Positions 56,770 through 64,000 of a DNA stretch of 64,000 nt are shown piece by piece. Numbering within the stretch: the first letter of the stretch is position 1; every line of letters begins with the position of its first letter. The DNA is from Bradyrhizobium sediminis (lineage in GTDB: Bacteria; Pseudomonadota; Alphaproteobacteria; Rhizobiales; Xanthobacteraceae): contig NZ_CP076134.1 in NCBI RefSeq assembly GCF_018736085.1, forward strand, positions 1,126,501-1,190,500, in the 5' to 3' direction. The notes under the pieces are model-generated. The model was not told where the DNA came from, ran no database searches, and saw only the letters and a program-made list of their open reading frames with translations. A program made the translations under genes and the position numbers.

Positions 56770-57522
56770 ATGACGGATATGGCGGAACTGAAAAAGCGCA
56801 AGGAGGCGCTCAATCTGGCGATTGTGTATGTCGACCCCGATGCCTTCATTGCCAATTTCATGGGTTGGCTGGAAATCACCGCGTTCATCACCGCGCAGCG
56901 GGCGGGCCTGGCGCGCATTCCCGATGACGGGATAACGCCGGGGCTGTCGGAAGATCAGTTGAAACGCGCCGATGTGCAGAATGTAGGAGATGACGCGATC
57001 TTCGCCTTCTGCATGACGGCAGCGCTGAAAGGCGACAAGGCGGCGGTGGACAAGGTGGAAGCCGCTTTGGTCGAGAGCATGGGGAAGGAGTTCCCGGGCT
57101 CGTCCGGCCTGTGGCACTTTCGCGCGACGATCGAAACTCCGGCAACGCTGGAAGACTTCGTCGGTCAAGCCGGCAAGAAATTGTTGCTCGGCGATATCCC
57201 GCCGCCGCCGCTGCGCGCCAAGGAAGACTGGAGCACCGGACTGCGCTTCTTCGAGAAGGCGCGCAAATCCAATTTCGTCCACGAGATCATGTATCCCCTG
57301 GCAAAATGGACGCGCGAGCGCTGGACCGAGACGCTGGAGAAGGGCGTGGCCTTTCTCCAGCACATCGAGGACAACGTTCCCGTCCTGCGCGAGGCTCTGG
57401 AAGACACCCGCAATGACCAGTCCTTCATCGCGAATTCGCTGCTGAAGCTCGCCCCTGCCGTGGATATGGAACTGAATGACGAATACCAGGGATTCCTGCG
57501 ATCCCTGGCGCGCCGCATTTAG
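56770..57522 (+). CDS. hypothetical protein of 250 residues
   Basis: The protein is soluble, with no signal peptide or helix. It starts [26 protein letters not shown] and contains [16 protein letters not shown] and [20 protein letters not shown]. Composition and codon use look coding, and I see no overlapping better frame. I recognise no domain and infer no function. It is upstream of and co-directional with the second DapA-family gene (59 bp gap). Confidence 0.6.
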   Translation: MTDMAELKKRKEALNLAIVYVDPDAFIANFMGWLEITAFITAQRAGLARIPDDGITPGLSEDQLKRADVQNVGDDAIFAFCMTAALKGDKAAVDKVEAALVESMGKEFPGSSGLWHFRATIETPATLEDFVGQAGKKLLLGDIPPPPLRAKEDWSTGLRFFEKARKSNFVHEIMYPLAKWTRERWTETLEKGVAFLQHIEDNVPVLREALEDTRNDQSFIANSLLKLAPAVDMELNDEYQGFLRSLARRI

Positions 57523-57581
57523 CGGGGTGCACCCGGCACGCATTTGACCGAGGCGCTGCGGCGGTTCTAAAGTCGGTCATC

Positions 57582-58457
57582 ATGGCTGATTTCCACGGCG
57601 TCTTTCCCTATCTCGTCTCCCCCGTCGATCCCACAGGCCAGATCCGCACCGAGGTGCTCGCTCGCCTGTGCGACGATCTCATCAAGTCCGGCGTGCACGG
57701 GCTGACGCCGCTCGGCTCGACCGGCGAGTTCGCCTATCTCAACAACGCGCAGCGGCTGGCGGTGGTGCAGGCCACGATCGAGGCCGCCAGGGGCCGAGTG
57801 CCGGTGATCGCCGGCGTCGCCTCGACCTCGACCGCCGATGCGGTGGCGCAGGCGAAAGCCTGCGAGAGGCTCGGGGCCGACGGCATCCTGGCGATCCTCG
57901 AAGCGTATTTTCCGGTGCAGGATGCACAGATCGAATCCTATTTTCGCGCCATTGCGGACGCGGTCGATATTCCCGTGGTGATCTACACCAATCCGCAATT
58001 CCAGCGCTCGGACCTGACGCTCGACGTGATCGAACGGCTCGCTGCCCATCCGCGGATCGGCTACATCAAGGACGCCTCGACCAATACCGGGCGGCTATTG
58101 TCGATCATGAACCGCTGCGGCGACGGCATAAAGGTGTTCTCGGCGTCGGCGCATATTCCGGCCGCCGTGATGCTGATCGGCGGCCTCGGCTGGATGGCGG
58201 GACCGGCCTGCATCATTCCCAGGCAAAGCGTCGAACTCTACAATCTCTGCAAGGCCGCGCGCTGGGACGACGCGATGAAGTTGCAGCGCAGATTGTGGCG
58301 CATCAACGAAGCCTTTGCGCGCTTCAACCTCGCCGCCTGCATCAAGGCCGGGCTCGCGATCCAGGGCTACGACGTCGGCGATCCCGTTCCGCCGCAGGCG
58401 GCCCTGACCGCCGATCAGCGCAAGGTGGTCGAAGCGGCGCTGCGGGAGGTCGCGTGA
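57582..58457 (+). CDS. second DapA-family lyase
   Basis: This is a 291-residue protein. [45 protein letters not shown] includes the GSTGE loop; VVIYTNPQF supplies the tyrosine and YIKDAST the Schiff-base lysine. It differs from the copy at 4678-5595 in loop and C-terminus, so the two probably do different jobs. Without a lysine-pathway neighbour, a pyruvate aldolase of other substrates is as likely as DapA itself. Confidence 0.88.
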   Translation: MADFHGVFPYLVSPVDPTGQIRTEVLARLCDDLIKSGVHGLTPLGSTGEFAYLNNAQRLAVVQATIEAARGRVPVIAGVASTSTADAVAQAKACERLGADGILAILEAYFPVQDAQIESYFRAIADAVDIPVVIYTNPQFQRSDLTLDVIERLAAHPRIGYIKDASTNTGRLLSIMNRCGDGIKVFSASAHIPAAVMLIGGLGWMAGPACIIPRQSVELYNLCKAARWDDAMKLQRRLWRINEAFARFNLAACIKAGLAIQGYDVGDPVPPQAALTADQRKVVEAALREVA

Positions 58458-58468
58458 TTACCATCGGC

Positions 58469-58550
58469 CGTCATTGCGAGCGAAGCGAAGCAATCCAGCT
58501 TGACCGCCGCAACGCTGGATTGCTTCGTCGCTCCGCTCCTCGCAATGACG
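58469..58550. repeat. two-armed intergenic repeat, type B
   Basis: CGTCATTGCGAGCGAAGCGA followed by AGCAATCCA, and TGGATTGCTTCGTCGCTCCG then CTCCTCGCAATGACG, form the arms. It follows the DapA-family stop. Confidence 0.85.
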
Positions 58551-58669
58551 AGAGAGTGCCTAGATGCATCGCAATCCAGCTATTCCAAACCCCGGTTGCC
58601 GGGTTGGCACTTCCAATGCCGATCCGCTAAAACCCGCCCAACGTTACAAAAGACTCGAAGGACCAACTG

Positions 58670-61195
58670 ATGAACATTCTTCCCGGCAATATGCGTTTCG
58701 GTGCGGGCCAGCCTGTCAAGCGTCTTGAAGATCAGCGATTGCTCACCGGGAAGGGGCAGTTCATCGACGACAAGCCGGAAGACGGCGCGCTGTGGCTGCA
58801 TGTGCTGCGCTCGCCGCATGCCCATGCCAGGATCGTTTCGATCGACAGCAAAGCGGCCAGGGACATGCCGGGTGTGCAGGCGGTTTACACCGGCGCCGAT
58901 CTGGTCGCCGACGACGTCGGCACCATCCCGACGCTGTCGGTGTTCATGCGGCCGGACGGCAAGCCGATGACGGTGCCGCCGCGTCGGCTGCTCGCCCATG
59001 AGGTGGTGCGCTTCGCCGGCGAGCCGGTCGCAGCCGTGGTGGCGACATCGCGGGTGGCGGCGCAGACCGCGGCCGAGGCGATCGAGGTTGAATATGAAGT
59101 GCTGCCGTCGGTGGTCGATCCGGTCGAGGCGATCAAGCCGGGTGCGCCGGTGGTCTGGCCCGAGGCGCCCGACAACATCGTCGCCGCCATGAGTTATGGC
59201 GACGCCGCCAAGGTCGAAGCGGCCTTCGCCGGTGCCGCGCATACCGTTTCGCTCGATCTGGTCAGTCAGCGGCTGGTGCCCTCCGCGATGGAGCCGCGCT
59301 CGACCATCGCCGAGATCGACAAGAAATCCGGCCGGCTGATCCTGCACGTGCAGTCGCAGACCCCGGGCTCGACCCGCGACGTGCTCGCCGAAGCCGTGCT
59401 GAAGCGGCCGAAGGAGAGCGTGCGCGTGCTGGTCGGCGATATCGGCGGCGGCTTCGGGCAGAAGACCAACCTCTATCCGGAAGACGGCATGGTGGCCTAT
59501 GCCGCCACCAAGCTCGGCAAGAAAGTGCGCTGGCGCGGCGACCGCACCGACGAATTCGTCGGCGGCACCCATGGCCGCGATCTCACCTCGACCGGCGAAT
59601 TCGCGCTCGACGCCAAGGGCCGCGTGCTGGCCTACCGGGTGCGCTCGGTCGGCGGCACCGGCGCCTATTCGACCGGCGCGGGCAACATCATCCCGCTGGT
59701 GCTCGGCCCCTTCGTGCAGTCGGGCGTCTACGACCTGCCGCTGGTGCATTACGAGGTCAAATCGGTCATGACCCACACCGCGCCGGTCGGCGCCTATCGC
59801 GGCGCGGGGCGCCCGGAGGGCGTCTTCATCGTCGAGCGGCTGATGGACGCCGCCGCGCGGCAGATCGGAATGGACCCGCGCGCGATCCGCAAGGTGAACT
59901 ACATCAAGCCCGCGCAACTGCCCTACACCAACGCCGTCGGCCAGGTCTATGACTCCGGCGCGTTCGCGCACATGCTGGAGCGCGCGTCGAAACTCGCCGA
60001 CTGGGACGGCTTTGCCGCGCGCAAGAAGGCAGCGAAGAAGAAGGGCCTGCTCTACGGCCGCGGCCTGACCAGCTACATCGAATGGACCGGCGGACGCGCG
60101 CATACCGAGAAGGTCAGCCTGCATGCGACCGCGGAAGGCCGCGTCATCCTGCATTCCGGCACCATGGCGATGGGGCAGGGGCTGCAGACCACCTACGCCC
60201 AGATGGTCTCGGAATCGCTCGGCGTCCCCATGGACAAGATCGACATCGTGCAGGGCGATACCGATCTCGCCACCGGCTTTGGCAGCGTCGGCTCGCGCTC
60301 GCTGTTCGTCGGCGGCACGGCGCTGGCGGTGTCGGCCGCCGACATGATCGCGAAGGCGCGCGAGAAGGCGTCGAACATTCTGGAAGCCTCCGTCGAGGAC
60401 ATCGAATACCGCGACGGCATGCTCACCGTGGTCGGCACCGACAAGCGGATTGGCCTGTTCGAGATCGCGAAGAAGGAGAGCGGCGCGCGGCTCAGCGTCG
60501 ACAGCGAAGGCGAGGTCGACGGCCCGAGCTGGCCGAACGGCACCCATATCTGCGAGCTCGAGATCGATCCCGAAACCGGCGTCGTCAGCATCGTGCGCTA
60601 CACCACGGTCGACGACGTCGGCGTTGCCGTCAATCCGATGCTGGTGACGGGGCAGATTCACGGCGGCGTCGCGCAGGGCATCGGCCAGGCCCTGTATGAA
60701 GGCGTGTCCTACGACGCCGAAGGGCAATTGCTGACTGCGAGCTATCAGGACTATTGCCTGCCGCGCGCCGATGACCTTCCGCCGATCGCGGTCGCGCTCG
60801 ACGAAAGTGCGCCGTGCAAGACCAATCCGCTCGGCGCCAAAGGCTGCGGCGAATCCGGCACGATCGGCGGGACGCCCTGCATCGTCAACGGCGTGATGGA
60901 TGCGCTCGCCGAACTCGGCATCAAGAACCTGGCCACGCCGCTGACGCCGATGAAGGTCTGGCAGGCGATAAGGGATGCGAAGGCGGCGAGGCGTAATTTG
61001 CCTCCGTCATTCCGGGATGGTCCGAAGGACCAGACCTCAGGTGCGCAATTGCGCACCGGGGAATCTCGAGATTCCGGGTTCGATGCTTCGCATCGCCCCG
61101 GAATGACTGGGGCTACAGCCCCAGCACCATCTTCGCCACGATCTCGCGCTGGATCTCCGAGGAGCCGCCGAAGATCGTGTAGGCGCGTCCGTTGA
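58670..61195 (+). CDS. xanthine dehydrogenase-family molybdenum-binding subunit
   Basis: This is an 841-residue protein of the CoxL/XdhB molybdopterin class. It has RFGAGQPVKRLEDQRLLTGKG at the start, GDIGGGFGQKT (Mo-cofactor binding), GAYRGAGRPEG, and the catalytic glutamate in GCGESGTIGGTP. The family normally ends near residue 777 (QAIRDAKAARRN). From about 779 the frame runs through a type C repeat and adds about 62 unrelated residues, ending inside the convergent dehydrogenase gene. The iron-sulfur and FAD subunits of such enzymes are not in the window. Confidence 0.88.
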   Translation: MNILPGNMRFGAGQPVKRLEDQRLLTGKGQFIDDKPEDGALWLHVLRSPHAHARIVSIDSKAARDMPGVQAVYTGADLVADDVGTIPTLSVFMRPDGKPMTVPPRRLLAHEVVRFAGEPVAAVVATSRVAAQTAAEAIEVEYEVLPSVVDPVEAIKPGAPVVWPEAPDNIVAAMSYGDAAKVEAAFAGAAHTVSLDLVSQRLVPSAMEPRSTIAEIDKKSGRLILHVQSQTPGSTRDVLAEAVLKRPKESVRVLVGDIGGGFGQKTNLYPEDGMVAYAATKLGKKVRWRGDRTDEFVGGTHGRDLTSTGEFALDAKGRVLAYRVRSVGGTGAYSTGAGNIIPLVLGPFVQSGVYDLPLVHYEVKSVMTHTAPVGAYRGAGRPEGVFIVERLMDAAARQIGMDPRAIRKVNYIKPAQLPYTNAVGQVYDSGAFAHMLERASKLADWDGFAARKKAAKKKGLLYGRGLTSYIEWTGGRAHTEKVSLHATAEGRVILHSGTMAMGQGLQTTYAQMVSESLGVPMDKIDIVQGDTDLATGFGSVGSRSLFVGGTALAVSAADMIAKAREKASNILEASVEDIEYRDGMLTVVGTDKRIGLFEIAKKESGARLSVDSEGEVDGPSWPNGTHICELEIDPETGVVSIVRYTTVDDVGVAVNPMLVTGQIHGGVAQGIGQALYEGVSYDAEGQLLTASYQDYCLPRADDLPPIAVALDESAPCKTNPLGAKGCGESGTIGGTPCIVNGVMDALAELGIKNLATPLTPMKVWQAIRDAKAARRNLPPSFRDGPKDQTSGAQLRTGESRDSGFDASHRPGMTGATAPAPSSPRSRAGSPRSRRRSCRRVR
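61006..61107. repeat. two-armed repeat, type C, inside a coding frame
   Basis: GTCATTCCGGGATGGTCCGA and TCGCCCCGGAATGAC flank GCGCAATTGCGCAC and AATCTCGAGATTCC, as at 8831-8930 in reverse inner order. It supplies the last ~62 codons of the molybdenum subunit frame. Confidence 0.85.
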
Positions 61196-62309
61196 GATAT
61201 TCGGGCACCACCGGCAGCATGTTTTCCGGTATCGCAGGCTGCTCGTTGAGCCTGTAGAGCGGCCGCATCGGCTCGACATAGAGCCCGTCATTGCCGATCA
61301 CCTCCACGCCCAATCTTGTCACCGCCTGGCGGATTTCGCTGACCCGCAGTTTCAGTAACGACGACACCGCGCCCGGGTTCTGTCCGGTCTGCAGCGCCGA
61401 CAGCACGCGCAGTTCGGTCATTTCAAGCGCGTCGATATCGACCTCGATCTCCGACATCCGCACCGCGATATCGGGATCGTCGATGGCGCGGCCGGTTACG
61501 TCGGACTCTGCCAGATCCGAAACTGTCCTGAGCGCGTCGCGCAGCTTGGCCGAGGCGATGCCGGAGCCGCGCTCGAATTCGAGCAGGTACTTGCCGTAGG
61601 TCCAGCCCTTGCCTTCCTCGCCGACGCGATTGGCGACGGGCACGCGGACGTCGTCGAAGAACACCTGGTTGACCTCGTGGTCGCCGCCGATGGTGAGAAT
61701 CGGCCTTGTCGTAATGCCCGGACTTTTCATGTCGATCAGAACGAAACTGATGCCGTCCTGCTGGCGCTCGGTGTCGTGGGTGCGGACCAGCGCGAACATG
61801 CGGTTGGCGTGGTGCGCATGCGTGGTCCAGATCTTGGTGCCGTTGATGACGTAGTCGTCGCCGTCGCGCACCGCACGCGTCTTCAGCGAGGCGAGGTCGG
61901 AGCCGGAGCCGGGTTCGGAATAGCCCTGGCACCAGTAGTCTTCGCCCGAGACGATCCGCGGCAGATAGAAGTTCTTCTGCTCCGGCGAGCCGAAGCCGAT
62001 GATCACGGGGCCGACCATCTTGACGCCCATCACGTTGACATTCGGCACGCCGGCGCGGGCGCATTCGGCCTCGAAGATCCAGCGCTGTGCCGGCGTCCAG
62101 TCGGGCCCGCCATGCTCCACCGGCCATCCCGGCGCGCCCCAGCCGTTCTTGTGCAGCGCTCGCTGCCAGGCCATGCCGATGTCGGGATCGGAAAACACCG
62201 ACGGCGTCAGGGCAGTCGCGCGCTTCATTTCCGGCGTGAGGCTGGCGGCAATGAAGTCGCGGACTTCTTTCTCGAAAGCGCGCTCTTCGGCGCTGAAGGT
62301 GAGATCCAT
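61113..62309 (-). CDS. acyl-CoA dehydrogenase (first of pair)
   Basis: This is a 398-residue flavoprotein. DLTFSAEERAFEKEVRDFIA starts the helical domain; GYSEPGSGSDLASLKTRAVRDGDDYVINGTKIWTTHAHHANRMF is the FAD/substrate region; and YTIFGGSSEIQREIVAKMVLGL is the C-terminal signature. It oxidises an acyl-CoA to the enoyl-CoA. I chose the ATG at 62309. It is followed, in transcription order after the other dehydrogenase, by the enoyl-CoA hydratase operon. It overlaps the end of the convergent molybdenum-subunit frame by 83 bp. Confidence 0.92.
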   Translation of the reverse strand: MDLTFSAEERAFEKEVRDFIAASLTPEMKRATALTPSVFSDPDIGMAWQRALHKNGWGAPGWPVEHGGPDWTPAQRWIFEAECARAGVPNVNVMGVKMVGPVIIGFGSPEQKNFYLPRIVSGEDYWCQGYSEPGSGSDLASLKTRAVRDGDDYVINGTKIWTTHAHHANRMFALVRTHDTERQQDGISFVLIDMKSPGITTRPILTIGGDHEVNQVFFDDVRVPVANRVGEEGKGWTYGKYLLEFERGSGIASAKLRDALRTVSDLAESDVTGRAIDDPDIAVRMSEIEVDIDALEMTELRVLSALQTGQNPGAVSSLLKLRVSEIRQAVTRLGVEVIGNDGLYVEPMRPLYRLNEQPAIPENMLPVVPEYLNGRAYTIFGGSSEIQREIVAKMVLGL

Positions 62310-62322
62310 GGATGGCGCTCCT

Positions 62323-63468
62323 TTATGCGTGCACCCGCCCGCCCAATGCGGCGTGGCGGCGATAATGATGGGCGCTGCCGCCGAACAGGGTGTCGAAGGC
62401 GAGCAGCCGCTTGAAGTAGGAGCCGATGTCGAGCTCTTCGGTGACGCCCATGGCGCCGTGCAGCTGCACCGACTGTTCGGCGACGAAGCGGGCGCATTTG
62501 CCGATCTTTGCTTTCGCACCCGAGGCGGCGCGGCTGCGCGCCACCGGTTCGGCGTCGACCATCAGCGCCGCGCGCAACGCCATCGAGCGCGCCTCGTCGG
62601 TTTGCATCGCCATGTCGGCGAGGCGGTGGCGGATCACCTGGTTGGCGGACAGCGGCCGGCCGAACTGTTTCCGGATTTTGGTGTATTCGAGCGTGGTATT
62701 GAGCAGCGTCTGCATGATGCCGACGGCTTCGGAACCGATTGCCGCCATCGCACGATCGACCACCGCCTCGATCGCGGCCAGCACGTCGCTGCCGTCGCCA
62801 AGCAGGGCGTCGGCGGGGAGGCGGACGCCCGCGAGATGGAGATTGCAGGCGCGGCCGCCGCCAAGCCGCGCAAAATCGCGCCGCGCGAGGCCGGGCGTAT
62901 CGCCGGGTACGAGGAACAGACACAGTCTGCCGGATGCGCCGTTGTTGTTGGCGACCCGGGCGGAGACGATGATCTGCCCCGCGGCGTTGCCGTCGAGCAC
63001 GGCAATCTTCCGGCCGTCGAGGCGCCAGCCGTCCGGCATCTTCGCCGCCGTGGTCCCGACCTCGGCCAGATCGAAGCGCGCGGCGCGTTCGGAATGCGCC
63101 AACGCCAGAAACAGCGAGCCGTCGGCAACCCTGGGCAGGATGGCCTGCTTCTGCGCGTCGTTGCCGCAGGCGGCGACCAGCGCGGCGCCGATCACCACCG
63201 TCGACAGATAGGGTTCGGAAACCAGCCCGCGCCCGAAGGCTTCCATCACGATGCCGGTTTCCACCGCGCCTGCGCCGAGCCCGCCATAGGCCTCGTCGAT
63301 CGGCAGCGCCAGCCAGCCGAGCTCGGCGAATTGTTTCCAGATCGCGGGGCTGAAGCCTGCCGGCTCGTCCGCCGCGCGGCGGCGGTGATCGGCGGTGTAG
63401 GTTTCGGCGATGAAGCGGTCGACACTTTCGCGCAGCAGGCGCTGCTCGTCGCTTAAGGTAAGGTCCAT
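62323..63468 (-). CDS. acyl-CoA dehydrogenase (second of pair)
   Basis: This is a 381-residue protein of the same fold but more diverged: DLTLSDEQRLLRESVDRFIAETYT, LALAHSERAARFDLAEVGTTA, VQLHGAMGVTEELDIGSYFKRLLAFDTLFGGSAHHY. The pair arrangement (two ACADs plus hydratase) is common in heterodimeric dehydrogenases and degradation operons, so the two proteins may form one complex. It is 13 bp from the first dehydrogenase and 22 bp from the hydratase gene. Confidence 0.9.
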   Translation of the reverse strand: MDLTLSDEQRLLRESVDRFIAETYTADHRRRAADEPAGFSPAIWKQFAELGWLALPIDEAYGGLGAGAVETGIVMEAFGRGLVSEPYLSTVVIGAALVAACGNDAQKQAILPRVADGSLFLALAHSERAARFDLAEVGTTAAKMPDGWRLDGRKIAVLDGNAAGQIIVSARVANNNGASGRLCLFLVPGDTPGLARRDFARLGGGRACNLHLAGVRLPADALLGDGSDVLAAIEAVVDRAMAAIGSEAVGIMQTLLNTTLEYTKIRKQFGRPLSANQVIRHRLADMAMQTDEARSMALRAALMVDAEPVARSRAASGAKAKIGKCARFVAEQSVQLHGAMGVTEELDIGSYFKRLLAFDTLFGGSAHHYRRHAALGGRVHA

Positions 63469-63490
63469 CTGATCTCTTTTGCTCGAACGG

Positions 63491-64000
63491 TTATACCTGG
63501 ACTGATTTCTTGACCGAGGGATGCAGTCCGGCGGGATCGACCACCATGCCGAATTCCTGCAGGTTATGCGCGTGACACAGCTGATGCAGCGCGAACGCCT
63601 GATCGATCGCCGCGGGCTGGCCCATGACATCGACCGAGCGGTTGACCGCCTCTTTGGTCAGTTTCAGCGCGAACGAAGGTTTGGCGGCGATCCTCTCGGC
63701 CAGCTTCATCACGAATGACGAGAGGTCGGGCCGCGGCACCACGTGATTGACCATGCCGAGCCGGTGCGCCTCTTCCGCGCTCCAGGCGTCGGCGGTGAAC
63801 AGCAGCTCCTTGGCCTTGCGCGGGCCGAGCTCCCAGGGATGCACGAACCATTCGACGCCGCACACGCCCATGGTGACCACGGGATCGCAGAACTCGGCGT
63901 CATGGCTGGCGACGATCAGGTCGCAGGCCCAGGCCAGCATCAGCCCGCCGGCGATGCACTTGCCATGAACTTCGGCGATCGTCGGCTTGGCCAGATTGCG
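63491..64000 (-). CDS. enoyl-CoA hydratase, 5' end beyond the window
   Basis: Only the last 169 residues are in the window. KPTIAEVHGKCIAGGLMLAWACDLIVASHDAEFCDP and GPRKAKELLFTADAWSAEEAHRLGMVNHVVP are crotonase-fold motifs (oxyanion hole GG, Glu region). It adds water to enoyl-CoA or acts as a related crotonase. It is transcribed first in the operon with the two acyl-CoA dehydrogenases, supporting a shared fatty or aromatic acyl-CoA pathway. The frame is open at the right edge. Confidence 0.9.
   Translation of the reverse strand, partial: RNLAKPTIAEVHGKCIAGGLMLAWACDLIVASHDAEFCDPVVTMGVCGVEWFVHPWELGPRKAKELLFTADAWSAEEAHRLGMVNHVVPRPDLSSFVMKLAERIAAKPSFALKLTKEAVNRSVDVMGQPAAIDQAFALHQLCHAHNLQEFGMVVDPAGLHPSVKKSVQV

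Overview
The window looks like a chromosomal segment of a Bradyrhizobium-type alphaproteobacterium (Nitrobacteraceae). The evidence is high GC, alphaproteobacterial versions of DnaG, RpoD, RpoH, TrxB and CarAB, and several families of two-armed intergenic repeats of the kind common in Bradyrhizobium and Rhodopseudomonas. The assignment rests on recognition of these features; no search was run.

Layout. 0.4-4.0 kb: two small envelope-type proteins and an orphan ParA-like ATPase, whose terminator is interrupted by a group II intron with its reverse transcriptase. 4.0-9.6 kb: twin tiny membrane proteins, a DapA-family lyase with a terminator in its leader, a trxB-lysR operon, an Lrp-type regulator and a DoxX protein. 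9.6-20.4 kb: greA, carB, a tRNA-like element, a methyltransferase, a DUF1254 protein plus the remnant of a second copy, a PaaI-type thioesterase, carA, an alpha/beta hydrolase and a YqeY protein. 20.6-30.6 kb: an acyl-CoA synthetase, a DUF2189-like membrane protein, an ArsR/SRPBCC operon, a LysE exporter, a DUF3592 protein, an ECF sigma factor next to a dehydrogenase that has lost its active site, an N-formylglutamate amidohydrolase-like protein, a gamma-glutamylcyclotransferase, a chlorite-dismutase-like protein and a BrnTA toxin-antitoxin pair. 30.8-44.6 kb: the housekeeping block dnaG-rpoD, two tandem lytic transglycosylases, a short-chain dehydrogenase, a 22-residue lysine-rich peptide, a diguanylate cyclase, an amidase, rpoH, an RluA-type pseudouridine synthase and tRNA-Glu(CTC).

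44.6-49.1 kb is the most interesting part. Directly after tRNA-Glu lies a decayed IS5-type transposase remnant, then a four-gene minus-strand operon: a 72-residue precursor-like peptide ending in a two-cysteine tail, a radical SAM protein, a second radical SAM protein with a SPASM-type C-terminus, and a protein with a C39/papain-like cysteine peptidase domain. This is the gene set of a ribosomally synthesised, post-translationally modified peptide (RiPP) pathway that I cannot match to a named class. Two FNR/FixK-like boxes lie just upstream of the precursor gene, suggesting control by low oxygen.

49.2-64.0 kb: a CBS-pair protein, a large UPF0182 membrane protein, a beta-lactamase-fold serine hydrolase, a double-VOC protein, a J-domain membrane protein, a second DapA-family lyase, a xanthine-dehydrogenase-family molybdenum subunit whose C-terminus runs into a repeat element, two acyl-CoA dehydrogenases and an enoyl-CoA hydratase cut off by the window edge. 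The last three form a likely acyl-CoA degradation operon.
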